Positions 1 to 11,239 of a stretch of 64,000 nucleotides of DNA are shown here, in pieces. The first letter of the stretch is position 1, and every line of letters begins with the position of its first letter. The translations under genes were made by a program, and so were the position numbers. The notes beneath the pieces were generated by a model. It did no database searches, was not told the DNA's origin, and saw nothing but the letters and a program-made list of their open reading frames with translations. Origin of the DNA: Tubiluchus corallicola (lineage: Eukaryota > Priapulida > Priapulimorpha > Priapulimorphida > Tubiluchidae); assembly GCA_030141605.1 (NCBI GenBank), contig JAQGDQ010000019.1:434001-498000 (forward strand). Direction: 5' to 3'.

Positions 1-610
1 CTGGCGATTTCTGTCGAGAATCGATAATTTTGACATAATAAAACATAAAACTGAATTTGTTTTAGAAAAAAGTAACTTTATAATAACGATGGATAGTTCT
101 TGACAATTTACGAATGCATTTTTTACAATAATAATCATCATCATTATTAGCTCCATTAATATCATCATAACATTAAACTAAGTATCTAGTGCTTCAAAGA
201 GAGAAACACGTAGGGCGTATAGCTCTCTCGCCTGCTTACTTAGTGGAAAACAATTATTTGATCAAGACGTAGTGAAATGTATCACCTTCACCTATCTGTG
301 AAGCGAGGCAAAATAAAAAGTGATAGTTATACCTTAAGCAAATGTTGGAATCTCCCAAAAACCGGGCTTATTTCGCTTATTGGCTCTTCTACTAGCTCAG
401 AATAAGATTCTTTTATTTTATCAGATGTATAATAGTTAATAAATTGTTCAACGTGTATTGACATTTTCAATTATTATTATTAAATAAACAAGGAGAACGT
501 ACGTTACCAGTACGATTAACCACTCAATTCGTGTACGACTCGTCCGACTTAGGCTAGCCTATGTACGCCAATTGTCCTACTTCGCCTAGTGTCCTGTTCC
601 GCTCCCAACG
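1..610. mobile_element. Right part of a TGTTGGG-type element, cut by window edge
   Basis: This segment matches the element at 38316-40008 from about 105 bases inside that element's left end to its right end. Shared landmarks are the GAATCGATAATT block, the ATGACATAATAAAAC-like block, the CTCAGAATAA block and the final GCTCCCAAC. The left terminal repeat would lie just before the window. No protein is encoded, so it is non-autonomous. It is more diverged than the other copies, especially in the last 40 bases, which suggests an older insertion. Confidence 0.8.
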
Positions 611-2020
611 ATCATTATGCCCGTGACAAAACAAATCAGCATTCTGTGAGTTGCGATTTCACATTTTTGTTTTTACTTGTGGTACTAAATTCCATTGTTA
701 ACATGGAGTGATATTTAAATGCCAAATTTGGCTCATTGCATTAGCTAGTTCTAAGGTATTTGGAAAAATATGGAAGCTTTTTATCCTTGAATAATTATAA
801 GGTTTATTAATCCTTGTCGACCAAAAATAAGACTTTGTTATGGAAAAATTATGACTGGTGGGGGACTTTGAGAAGATAAGATATTATAAGACGCATTTAT
901 TTCACACATGTGATAGAATACAAATTAGCCACTAATGAAACTATTTTTATAGAAGAAATGTGTGAGGGCAGTGTACAACTATAGGAGTCCTAAAAACACT
1001 GCCCTTATATATTGTTCATTTACAGAATTTATTTTTGGTAGCTTGGCTCAGCGTAAAACAGTTCATCATTAGAAAAATAATATTAGTATATTTTTTATAG
1101 GCCTGTTATATATTTCAAATGCATGTTAATCGATATGAATAATTTTTGGAATAAGATGGATGATAATGATGGGCAAGTAAAATTATGTTTCGAGATCAGT
1201 AAACTCATCCACAAAGGTGTCACAAAAACTAAAGTATAAGAAAAAGCTAATCTTCAATGTGTAATTGCTCGAAATAAATGGTTCAGTTAAAAACAAGAAG
1301 TTCTGTTTAATTTTGAGTATTGATGAGAATGAAATGTAATTAATAGTCATTTGCATTATATCAAGTTTTTATCACTTTTGTAAGTTTTATCACTGAACTT
1401 ACCTCCTTGATTTTGCATTTCCACATGTAATGTTGTTTTAAATGTTGCCTTATTTATGCAACCATGCTTCAGTTTTTAGTTTGAACTCTTCAGCTGTTTC
1501 ATTGGTTTTTGTTTTACCAATTATTTTCATCCCTTGCAGCTGTTCTATTTCCTTATCAAATGTCATACTTTATCATTATTATTTTAATCTCTTCATATCA
1601 ACATTTTTCATAATTTTACTTTTTGTGCTCCATTAAAACTTTTCTTGTCATTCTCCTACCATCAGAATTTGTAAAGTAGTGTAAGAACATTAATTTCCTA
1701 TATTCAACTGTGTTTATCAGGGTTCATGTTCATGTTTTTCCCGTCGTACCCCCATATTGTGTTGTTTTCTTTTGGTCTAACCACTAAATTATTAAGCACA
1801 GCTGGAATACCATTGATTCATGTATTAATAATCTCACTTCCAGTGAGTTATAACCCATATTTCTTCCTTTCCTATAATTAAAGTGTCGATGATCACTCCT
1901 TTCATTCATGACACGTAGACTCCTGGTAAAAAAAATCACAGACTCAACAAGACATCGATGAGTTCATCTAAACTGAGTGCTTACATTAAATGCTCATTCA
2001 TTTTCACAAGTGGTTCACAA
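611..2020. other. Intergenic, no gene seen
   Basis: AT-rich sequence with short open frames only, none with recognisable protein character. I see no repeat or RNA gene here. Confidence 0.5.
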
Positions 2021-2452
2021 AATTGTTTGTAGATCTCTATTTCAATAATTATTATATTACTACTGTATAACTATTCTAGAAGAGGGCTTCTGCTGTTCTG
2101 GTGGAGGGCTTGTCATCTTTACAACAGTTACCTTATGTAGTGGTCCCAAACATAACTTTGGCAGTTTCTGTCATTGCGAAAATTAAATACAAGGATAAAT
2201 AACAATGTGCTGACAAAATGAATTTTCTGTTGACAGAATTGTTTGTAGATCTCTACTGCAATAATTATTATTATATCACTACTGTATAAATATTTTAGAG
2301 GAGGGCTTCTGCTGTTCTGGTAGAGGGCTTGTCATCTTTACAACAGTTACCTTATGTAGTGGTACCAAACATAACTTTAGCAGTTTCTGTCAATCCGCGA
2401 ATTAAATACAGGGATAAATAACTATGTGCTGACAAAATGAATTTCCTGGCAA
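2021..2452. repeat. 216-bp tandem duplication upstream of the BAR-like gene
   Basis: Two adjacent copies, about 2021-2236 and 2237-2452. Both start with AATTGTTTGTAGATCTCTA and share GGGCTTCTGCTGTTCTGGT, CATCTTTACAACAGTTACC and GTGCTGACAAAATGAATTT. They differ by scattered substitutions and a few small indels. The array ends about 210 bases before the start codon of the next gene, so it may duplicate promoter or 5'-UTR sequence. That role is an inference. Confidence 0.85.
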
Positions 2453-2664
2453 ATATAATGATGCCACAAAAACGTATCCAACAGTTGTTTTTCGTATGAA
2501 GTAATGGCAGAAATACACAGCAAACCGTCGACACTGGGCAATTGACGTCTAACATAATGTCAATCATTTTTGTTGACTGCCCAATCAGAATTGCTGTAAT
2601 AGCTTTTATTTCTTTAACAAATATTTTGTCTGTTCATTCTCTAGTATACTTGTAACAAACTGGC

Positions 2665-3666
2665 ATGGCTGGGACTGTATTACGAAGAAGCAGCATAAAG
2701 CTAAAAGCACTTAGTGCTGGAAATCCAGATTTGAGCATGATATTATCCCAAATAAAAGAAACTCGACAGGTAACAAAATCTTTTGTTAGTGCCCAAGAGT
2801 CAATGTTCAGCGATATTTTAAAGTGGTCTACAAATGAAACTAGCAAAGCAGTAAAGGACATTGCATCACAGCTGGTTGCCCTAAATTCTCTGTGGTGCGA
2901 TTCTCAGAAGCAGTTGTGTGATTCACTAAAGGAATATCAGCAGTCATTTAAAAAGATACTCGAAGCAGAGAAAGAGCTTAGTCAAGCAAAAATAAGAGTT
3001 AACACATGTGAAAAGCAAGAAATTGCAATAAAGAAACAGTTGAAGAAAATGTCCAATTCTAGAAGAACAACTGCAGAAGAACTGCACAATCTAAATGAAA
3101 AACTTGTGGAAGCAGAGAGGTTGAAACATTTGTCCAAAGCTGAACTGGCTGAAAGAGAAAATCAAACAGAAGAGACAAAACTTATCCAGTTTCGCAAAGG
3201 ACTTCTGCAGTTATCAGAAAGCTATGTAGAATTTGGAAATAAGTGTGCGATAGTTTTTACTTCTCAAGGAGATATGTCTTTGCACATTCCTGAGTGCCGC
3301 ACATGTGAGTACAATGGCTTCCATGTAACTCAATCTCTCGTACAGGAAGCAAAGTTAAAAATATCAGAATACAGAAATCCACGAGCAGCAGAACAGAGCA
3401 GAAATGTACCTTCTTCTCCACCACCTCCTTACAATCCAGAGTTTTCTCCAATTCAACGCACTATGTCATTACCGAGGCCAAGATCTCGTAGGAATCACAA
3501 CACACAAGAAATTGCAAGCCACGGACATTACCTTGAACAAGCTCAACAGTCTTATTATTGCCAGTGTCAACGGAATTCGATTCATCAGTATTCCACTAGA
3601 AATAGGAGACATCCTCGAGATAGTAGCTGGGAAAATTGTCACTATAGCCACGCTACCGGTACCTAA
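2665..3666 (+). CDS. BAR-superfamily coiled-coil protein, Pil1/LSP1-like or FAM92-like
   Basis: A single-exon open frame of 333 residues. The start ATG has a good context (GGCATGGCT). Residues about 25-225 are strongly helical, with heptad-like charge patterns and no transmembrane segment. A central run rich in K/E/L (about 95-175) is followed by a second helix with LSESYVEFGNKCAIV, which resembles in layout the 'helix plus KIALIAGYGKALLELLDD' end of the fungal eisosome proteins Pil1/LSP1. The FAM92/CIBAR family has a similar plan. Proteins of this kind bind and curve membranes as BAR dimers. The tail (about 240-333) looks disordered, with a PPPPY motif at 252-256 that could bind WW domains, an arginine-rich SLPRPRSRR segment, and a Q/Y/H-rich end. 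The lack of introns suggests an intron-poor gene or an old retrocopy. The coding call is firm; the family call rests on pattern memory only. Confidence 0.6.
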   Translation: MAGTVLRRSSIKLKALSAGNPDLSMILSQIKETRQVTKSFVSAQESMFSDILKWSTNETSKAVKDIASQLVALNSLWCDSQKQLCDSLKEYQQSFKKILEAEKELSQAKIRVNTCEKQEIAIKKQLKKMSNSRRTTAEELHNLNEKLVEAERLKHLSKAELAERENQTEETKLIQFRKGLLQLSESYVEFGNKCAIVFTSQGDMSLHIPECRTCEYNGFHVTQSLVQEAKLKISEYRNPRAAEQSRNVPSSPPPPYNPEFSPIQRTMSLPRPRSRRNHNTQEIASHGHYLEQAQQSYYCQCQRNSIHQYSTRNRRHPRDSSWENCHYSHATGT

Positions 3667-4113
3667 GCATCTTGCGATGGGTGCTGTGATGTTATTTTTG
3701 CCTGAGCTGCAAGTTACATGTTTAAGCGAGTACTTGGTAATGAGTGTAACTACAGATAATGCAACTAATGTTACATGATCTTTAAAGTGGAACCGAAATC
3801 CTAAAAGTGAAATTGACTGCTGACTCTGTGAAAACGTGGAGTATGGACTATTTGTAGTCAATTAAGTTCTAGTGGCTCGAGTGACTGTGAAGTAATAACT
3901 GTTATCTCATAAACACACCAAACTAAAAATAACTTGATTTTGTTTTATCTTGTAAAAAACTAACGAAGCTAATACTAGATGTCTATTTGCACCAAGCAAG
4001 TGGCTATATAAGGAAGACTTCAGTTGCTGCGGTATTGCCATAATGGTGCAATTACGTATTGTGATAGCTGTACAGAGTCTGTTTTTATGACATTTGTGCA
4101 TCGTGAAAATAAA
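3667..4113 (+). other. 3'-UTR of the BAR-like gene, to the AATAAA at 4108-4113
   Basis: The first canonical AATAAA after the stop codon is at 4108-4113, giving a UTR of about 450 bases. The poly(A) site is inferred from the hexamer only. Confidence 0.4.
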
Positions 4114-5469
4114 TTTATATATAGCTTTAACTTGCTTTTGCAAATTAACTGAACTGATTATAATAGATTCATACTTACAGCATTGTTTAAATATTTTTAT
4201 TTGCACAATTTTAACTTTGCAACTTCCTTATAGTTTATTCATTTCTACATATGTTTTATTGTGTTTTGTAATGAGCTGTGTTAGCATGCTTGGTACTTGA
4301 AGCAATTTCTTTTTACATATTAGTAGTATATGTATGCGCCACTGTAATAAGACGTTAAACTAGTAAGTGTATTATTATTATTAATGGCTTATTTTGCGTT
4401 TATGTAACATACGTTGAACTCATCAATTATGCAACGCAATTGTCTCGAAGAATTAAATGAATTGAAATTATTAGAAATTTTTTTAAACATTTGTAATATC
4501 TTGTCTGTTGGTATAGAAAATGTACAAAAATATCTAGGTTTTGATATTTTACGTCTAGTCAGAAATTAAACGAACCTTGTAAATTTCAATATAATGGAAT
4601 GATTTGCCTTTTTCTTTTGTCTTTATTTTAAATCGATATTATATAACTAAAAGCATATTATTTTAGCAATACTGACATAGAACCTGTACTCGGCACACAA
4701 AGTATGCCAAATGCTAAAGGAAAACCAGACACCATCTTAAACTATAACTCAAATTAAACTACCCTGTAAAATATTAAAAGAGAACATACTATTTTACAAG
4801 AATGACATACGTGAAAGAATTATCAGTACAGAATGGTAATTTTGCATTCACGTGGTTAGTTCTTCACTGTTACGTGCTTTTTGCTTTTCCCTAATTAGAT
4901 GGGCACTAGCGACTGCATCTCGGAAACAGATGCTGTACTTCCCAGTTCAGTTGTGATATAGTGTTCGCGTTCAAGAGCTCATGCATGGACAAAGTAGTAA
5001 ACTTTAAATCTGAATTTTAAATTCAGAAATTGCGCAGTTTTTGTGTATCACACCAAATGTTGTTCGGTAACACTGTATTTCGATTTTTGCTTTCACCAAC
5101 ACGTGCTGCATGCTCGTGGAATGCTTGTGTTGTTAAAAATTATGTTCTGTTGTGATGTCATCACTTGTTGGGTGTGTCTGCCTTCAAAATGGTGTAGGAT
5201 ATGAAAAATTATCCTGTTTTCTTTTAATAATCCTGAAATGCTTACGAACTTAATAAAATAATAGCAATGTTAATTCAGGTTTTTTAAAAGAGACTTTGAA
5301 CTACACTCATTAGCTGCAAGCTATCAATCATATTTGAATATAATTCATCTTGTGCATAATCTATTCAAGCCAAAATACAAATAACATAATATCCACTCGT
5401 TTAGATTTTTGCATCATTCACTCACTAAAAAGTGCCAAAATTGGCTGAACAATTAAGGCTAAACAATTT
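4114..5469. other. Intergenic, no gene seen
   Basis: AT-rich sequence without a supportable open frame, repeat or RNA gene. A short GC-richer patch near 4860-4990 has no recognisable content. Confidence 0.4.
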
Positions 5470-6511
5470 TTTATTAAATAAATACTATAAAACTGCAAAC
5501 CTAGGATAAAAGACGGAGTTTCATTTACACATTATGGTAAATAAAAAATCATTGCCTTGCCATTGGCAAGAAAATACAATAGTCAACTTGTTCTAGTGTC
5601 AAATGATAAGCACCACACACGTGTAAAAGCATAATTACTTTACAATGGTTTAATACCTAAAAATCATTAACAAAACATTTATCAAACTTTCTCACTTGAC
5701 TAAATGTACCCTGCAACAGCATAGGCTTATGCCAATCACTTAAGTTCATTTCATTTATGTCGGTCACTTTTGAACTATTTTTCGTATTTAGCTAATCACA
5801 ACCATACATGACTAGTTAGCTAATACAACAAACTGTTGTATAGCACATAATATGGCAAGTTTTCAGTCAAATTAGCAATACTAAAATAGACAAAATAATA
5901 ACAAATAAAAATTACATAACTAGAAATATCACACACTGCAATGTGATGATATTCCAAATATAACAAAACATGTCTTAAGAACTTACAATATATATTTCAC
6001 TGTCTACCTAAAGTTTTCCTGTGCAGAGCAAAAAGAAAAAAAATACCAAAGTGGAAAAACAAAATGATCATTTCTTTAAAAATTAACAAACAAATTAAAC
6101 ATGTATAATAAAAATCAAACTAATAAGCTGAGACCAAATTTCTCTACTGTCATACATTTCATTGTGAAACTAATCTAAACATTTATACATAGCTATAAAC
6201 TGCTACAAACATTGAGAAACCTTCTTCAAGCATGGTATAATCATAATTATCAAAATAGGACTATTCCAAGATCATTCTAAAATAACATTATAATAAAATA
6301 CCTCCCATCTGAAATGTGAAGGTCTAACCTAGCATCCTGTTTACAATAAACTGTTCATGCTTTAGAAAGCTTTAGAAAGAAACTACAAGGACATATATTT
6401 GAGTATAAAATATTATCCATTTTCAATTTATATCAGTTATAAAATTCCTTACAATTCTAACAAAACACACTATTGTACAGACTGACTGGTGACTAGTGAT
6501 CATGCTGTTAC
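5470..6511 (-). other. Probable 3'-UTR of the DESI-PUL gene
   Basis: Very AT-rich sequence downstream of the minus-strand stop. TTTATT at 5470-5475 reads AATAAA on the minus strand and is the nearest canonical poly(A) signal I found, giving a UTR of about 1 kb. Inference only. Confidence 0.4.
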
Positions 6512-8134
6512 CTAGAAAATAGGTAAAGTAGCCTCAATTTTCTTCACTAATACGGCACAACGATCTGACTTAGTACAGTGAGGTTTCAAGTTTACACCGA
6601 CTGATACAACAATACCAGGCATTTCCCTGCTCATGTGAAAAAAACCAACAAGAGCAGCCAAAGCATAATATGCAGTCTGCTCAGGAAGTTCAGAATTAAG
6701 TGTTTGTAGCAGAGCAAATGATAACTCAACAACAATGTCCTCATAGTATGACATCTGATATCTAGAAATATGCAAGGCTAAGTTAGCAGAAGCCTCCACC
6801 AGTGGCTCATAGTCTGCCAGAAGACTAGTGACAACAGCTTTAATGACCAGCTGACTGTTGGTAACTTGCCTAGATCCCAAATCCCAGTCAATGATTGACA
6901 TCAGCCAGTTCACTCCAGACTTACAGTTGCACATATTACACATCATTTTTATAACCTCCACTTGGATTTCTTTATCTAATTTTTCGAAATCGAACACAAA
7001 GGCCATGAAAGCTTTGTTCTTGTCACCCTTCAACATGAGCACTATATCAAGATTCATTACGGCAGGCTGCAAAAGCTTGATTAGATCAATGTGAACAGCT
7101 GGAGGAAGTTCAGAATGAAGAATTTTTCCTATAAGTTGCATGTGTTCATTTGTGACTGACCAAATGCAATCTTCAGTGGACAAAAACTCATGCAACTCAT
7201 CTAATAAATGCAACTCTTCTTCTGTAAATATCTTCATAGCACCATTCTTCACAGCACAATAATGCTGTGTCACATTTATGTCGGTATAGAATATGGCTTC
7301 ACCATACAATGGTTCGTACATGGCATCAACAGGTAATGGACCTATGGGAGAAACTCTGCCCGACGGATCTGGTACAGGCTTGGGTTGCTGTGGGGCAGTA
7401 GACCCAACGGCAGCAGATGATTGCACGACAGACGGCTGTGAAGCATTGCTTGATGAAACTTCCTCGCTTATACCACCTTCAGTAACTGGCGGTGTATCTG
7501 ATTCACTCTGAGCTGTGGCTTCAGGCTCTCTTTCTGATAAAGATGGCTGCTGCTCCTCTTCCCTAGACAGATTTCCTGTGTCCTTGACACCTTTACTCGC
7601 AGATGTTTGTCTCTGAAGATTTGGTGGTGGAGAAGGAGAATTAGATGCTCTGGTCGGAGATGATGGTTCCGCCATTTTTGACAGCGAATCGATAATGGGT
7701 CCTACCATCGCTCCAAAAGGAGTATCTAAAACTTCCCCAGGTAGATCTAGAATATAGCTAGGTACTGCTTGGCCAGTGAGAAACTGAGCAACTTCGTTAG
7801 TGAACTGATTACAATTATGACTCAATAAGTTATAATTCTTCCCATTGTAAGATTCATCAGCCAGTCCATCTAAGTATTCAGCAAATAAATCCCAAGGAAG
7901 GTCAGTAGTCCCCAAATCGTGTACCGTGTCCGGTGCTCCTAAGATTGTTGTTCCAGGAGCACAGCTTTGTATACCTGCTCCTCCGTAGAAAAACTCCTTG
8001 CCATAAACGACGATTCCCGTATGCCAAATACCATCCAACTGCTTACCCAAGAATGCCTGGGACATTGACTTCGCAAGTCCTCTGGACAAATCATAGATAT
8101 GTAGTTTCACACCTACACACGACATTTCTTGCAA
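6512..8134 (-). CDS. DESI1-type PPPDE peptidase fused to a PUL-like domain
   Basis: A single-exon frame of 540 residues. Residues about 8-150 match human DESI1 closely, including KLHIYDLSRGLA, LGKQLDGIWHTGIVVYGKEFFYGG, HNCNQFTNEVAQFLTG and the PSYILDLP segment. The catalytic pair is intact: His38 in IWHTGIVV and Cys108 in SHNCNQF, at the same numbers as in DESI1. This fold removes SUMO from some substrates, and depalmitoylase activity has also been reported. Residues 150-270 are a low-complexity S/P/E/Q linker. Residues about 275-540 are all-helical with armadillo-like repeats, and I read them as a PUL domain (PLAA/Ufd3/Lub1), the module that binds the C-terminus of the p97/Cdc48 ATPase. PPPDE-PUL proteins, often with a thioredoxin domain between, are known in fungi and plants. 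Here no thioredoxin domain is present. The start could be Met1 or Met4. Confidence 0.85.
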   Translation of the reverse strand: MQEMSCVGVKLHIYDLSRGLAKSMSQAFLGKQLDGIWHTGIVVYGKEFFYGGAGIQSCAPGTTILGAPDTVHDLGTTDLPWDLFAEYLDGLADESYNGKNYNLLSHNCNQFTNEVAQFLTGQAVPSYILDLPGEVLDTPFGAMVGPIIDSLSKMAEPSSPTRASNSPSPPPNLQRQTSASKGVKDTGNLSREEEQQPSLSEREPEATAQSESDTPPVTEGGISEEVSSSNASQPSVVQSSAAVGSTAPQQPKPVPDPSGRVSPIGPLPVDAMYEPLYGEAIFYTDINVTQHYCAVKNGAMKIFTEEELHLLDELHEFLSTEDCIWSVTNEHMQLIGKILHSELPPAVHIDLIKLLQPAVMNLDIVLMLKGDKNKAFMAFVFDFEKLDKEIQVEVIKMMCNMCNCKSGVNWLMSIIDWDLGSRQVTNSQLVIKAVVTSLLADYEPLVEASANLALHISRYQMSYYEDIVVELSFALLQTLNSELPEQTAYYALAALVGFFHMSREMPGIVVSVGVNLKPHCTKSDRCAVLVKKIEATLPIF

Positions 8135-8159
8135 CTTATTTCCAATAAACGTACACTAC

Positions 8160-8952
8160 AATATTATATAAAAACTATCAAATAAAATACTATTATACAG
8201 CAGCTTAAAAAAGTGAAATCCAATCCCACATGCCAGCTTCTGCGGCTTCGCCGAACTACATAATGTCGACTAAGTCGGTAGGGTTGCCAAGCAAGAATAA
8301 CTAGAATACCACTGGGCACTGGCATCAAATGTACCTAAGCTGAGTTTCACCGGTATCGATAATTCACGCAAAAACTACAATTATGTTACAATGTTGTGCT
8401 TCTCCGAACTCCAGTACATGCAAGCAATATTATGTAGCTTAGCCAATTTCACGCCACAAATAATTCACGGTAAATATTTCTATACTGAATTCCGATAACA
8501 CACCACAAGTTGTTTCATTCTGAAACATTTTTGCTTACTGCACCACAAACAGCACCAATGTTAACATTATGTATTACCATAAATTCCAAAAAGTAATTTA
8601 TTGAGCTGTGTCTATTTAAATTACTTTCAATTTTCTTTTAAAGGTCGTATTTTAATCTATGCATGCAGTCATAGTCTCTTTATCCTTCATTGTAAAGTTA
8701 TGTATAATAGAAATGGTTTATTGACTAACTCAGTCTAAATTAGTCCTAATTTCATTATGTCTTGTTACATTAATATATAGATAATAGTTACATAATTCTT
8801 CTACAGAGGCCCCATGAACTTATTGTACCTTCTAATATGTAAGGGGAGTGTGTAAATGGCCACTTTATCCTACACTCCTCTCACACAAACTAAATTTGCT
8901 CATTGATAATTACTTTTGTAACTGTGTTTTAGTTTTGCGTGTGAAATAAAAT
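8160..8952. other. Upstream region of the DESI-PUL gene, no other gene seen
   Basis: The segment 8220-8500 has a more mixed base composition and is the likely promoter/5'-UTR for the minus-strand gene. I see no clear TATA box. The rest is AT-rich filler. Confidence 0.35.
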
Positions 8953-9004
8953 ATGATAGTTCATAGTTCTGCTATATTAACAGTACTTTACTATGACTGG
9001 CTCA

Positions 9005-10460
9005 GGTTATTTCATCCTATCTTGTCCTGTCCTTATTTATCTGTCTTGCAATGCCCTATGCAGCCTGTCTTGCCCCATTCTCGTGGCACCTTGTTCTGTC
9101 CTATAGCTACCCTGCTGGTGTGCCCTGTCCTATTGTGTGCCGCTAGCCTGCAGGACATGCAAACAGCACTTTTTTGCCTTGTCTCATCCTTTGGTATGTA
9201 TTTTCTAAACTGTGCATTATGTTTTGTCCAGTCCAGTCCAATCATGTCATGTCCAGGATATGTCTTGCCCTGCCTCCTGTTGTGGCCTGTTGTTTTCCTG
9301 CACATCATGTGCTGTGCTCACATGCTGTTTGGTTTGTATCCTGCACTCTGTTCCATCCTGTTTGTTTTGCCCGTTTTGCTTTTGTATTGTATGTCTTAAT
9401 CTGGCACTTGCCCCATCAGTATGCAGGTTGTAAAGTACAACCTTTTCCTAGGGAGATTCAGAAACAACGAGTACAATTTATGGCACTAAAATATCAGTTC
9501 TTTGAATCTTTTATGCCCTCAAACTATAATTAGAGTGAAACAACACTAAATAGTGTGGGCATGATTGTGATTTTCAACTGGCTGAGCAGTACTTTGGTGC
9601 AACAAATGATTACTGTTTCGTGCTATTACGAGTTCCTTCTAGCAAATTAACTTTGTACTTCCGTAGGAAAAGATTGTTACACTATGCGTCCAAGCTTGTA
9701 TGTCCTATCTAACTGGTTACTGCCAGTCATAATAGTAATTATTTTCCAGTCATTTCGTTCCTGTTCCATCTCTGATCTTTTCTCTGATCTTTGCTTGTGT
9801 TTGTCTGTCTTAATGTTCTCTTCCATTATTCAGTTCAGTTCTACGTTGGCGTCTCTTAACTTTTCCTAACCTAGCTACCCTGTTCCATTCTGTATGTTTT
9901 TTCACTACTCTGATACATCAAATATATTTTGTTTGTACGCCATTGTAACTGCCACTTTATAGTATACTCTATAGTATACAGTTTTTTCTACACCAGTTTC
10001 TTTAGAGTATACCCTGTCCCAACTTGCAAAGCACATATATCTTGTCCTTGTTTGTCATATAGTGTAGTCTAGTGTTTTCCATCCTGTCTAAGCATTTTTA
10101 TAGCCGTTCTTCCTGTTCTTAAACTACCTTGCTTGACGACCATCCCAAGTTGCGTGTAACGTCTTGCATTGTTTTTTCACGCCTCAACCAAACCTCAAGG
10201 ATATTACATACCTTGTCTTACGTTATGTTCTGTACTGTTCCTTTTGATCCATTCTACTAGCAGATTATTTTGCACTGCTTCCTGGTTTACTAGTTATATA
10301 ACGCATTCTATTCAAGGCCGTATTTTATTCAGTGCAAACTGAACTAACCTAATATATGAGCCTGTCAGGTACCATTGTTTGGGACACTGATGTGTCTAGA
10401 TCTCTAATTTACGTCATGTTCTTGCAAGCTTGTGGGCCTAGTGTTGCCTTATCTTATCCC
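9005..10460. repeat. Degenerate CCTGT/TCCTG pentanucleotide-derived region
   Basis: A strand-biased, pyrimidine-rich region with many copies of TCCTGTCC, CTTGTCCTG, TTGCCC and CATCCTGT, densest at 9010-9380 and scattered to about 10450. It looks like an old expanded (TCCTG)n tract that has decayed. The cysteine-rich 148-residue open frame at 8953-9399 is a by-product of this composition and I do not call it a gene. Confidence 0.6.
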
Positions 10461-11237
10461 ATCCTGTCTTAATTCGGTATGTATTAGGTGTATACAATAT
10501 ACATTGCCGTTTCTTGGCTGCATGGGGGAGCTGTCCTGTACTAGCCGTCATCCAATACTGCGAGAATGGCATACATGGTAACCCTGCAGCGTGTGCTGCC
10601 ACTGATATCACTCCGCAAGCAAATTGAAGGCCCCGTCGCACACATCGGTGATTGGGCAAAATAATACCTAACTAGAAAATTTTAAAAAAAGCTAGCGCAC
10701 CGCAATTTTCATGTATTGCCGATAAACGTTTTGGTCGGGCTTGTTTTGTTTTTGTAATATCTGCAGTTTAACAAAACATTTTTCATTGCAGAACTATATC
10801 TTCAAAATTGGCAAGTGTGTGATTTGGTCATCATTTCCTGTGTGTAGTGGAGTGAAATTGTTTAATGTTTTTGAGTGTTACGTTGTTTTTTGTGATGTTA
10901 TTGGAACGAATATGCGATTTTTTCTCAATAGCAGTTTTTATTATTAGACCTAATGCTAAGTACTGAAGATTTTTGTATTATGTTTAACTGAGTCATTATG
11001 CGTATGGATAAACCTGGATAACACGAAGCAGTAAGCCCAACAGTAACCCTGCTGCTGTAGCATTTCAGTCAGTAACAGTACGTAATTGATTTTGAATTGA
11101 TTTACAATAGGAAATTAACAGTTTGTTTTTACATTTTATGTCCTAGTAATCCTACTAATGAATAAAAAGCAACTTATGATGTCTGCTGATATGCCTGACT
11201 AAGTAAGCAAAATCATTGTTGTATGTATATTTATGTA
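10461..11237. other. Intergenic, no gene seen
   Basis: Mixed sequence with only short open frames and no recognisable repeat or RNA gene. Confidence 0.4.
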
Positions 11238-11239
11238 AG

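Noticed and set aside
3404-3861. Frames of 124 and 130 codons overlapping the end of the BAR-like gene
   Set aside because: They are shadows of the real coding frame and its UTR.
8953-9399. 148-codon cysteine-rich open frame
   Set aside because: It is produced by the decayed TCCTG repeat; overlapping frames look alike and no domain is recognisable.
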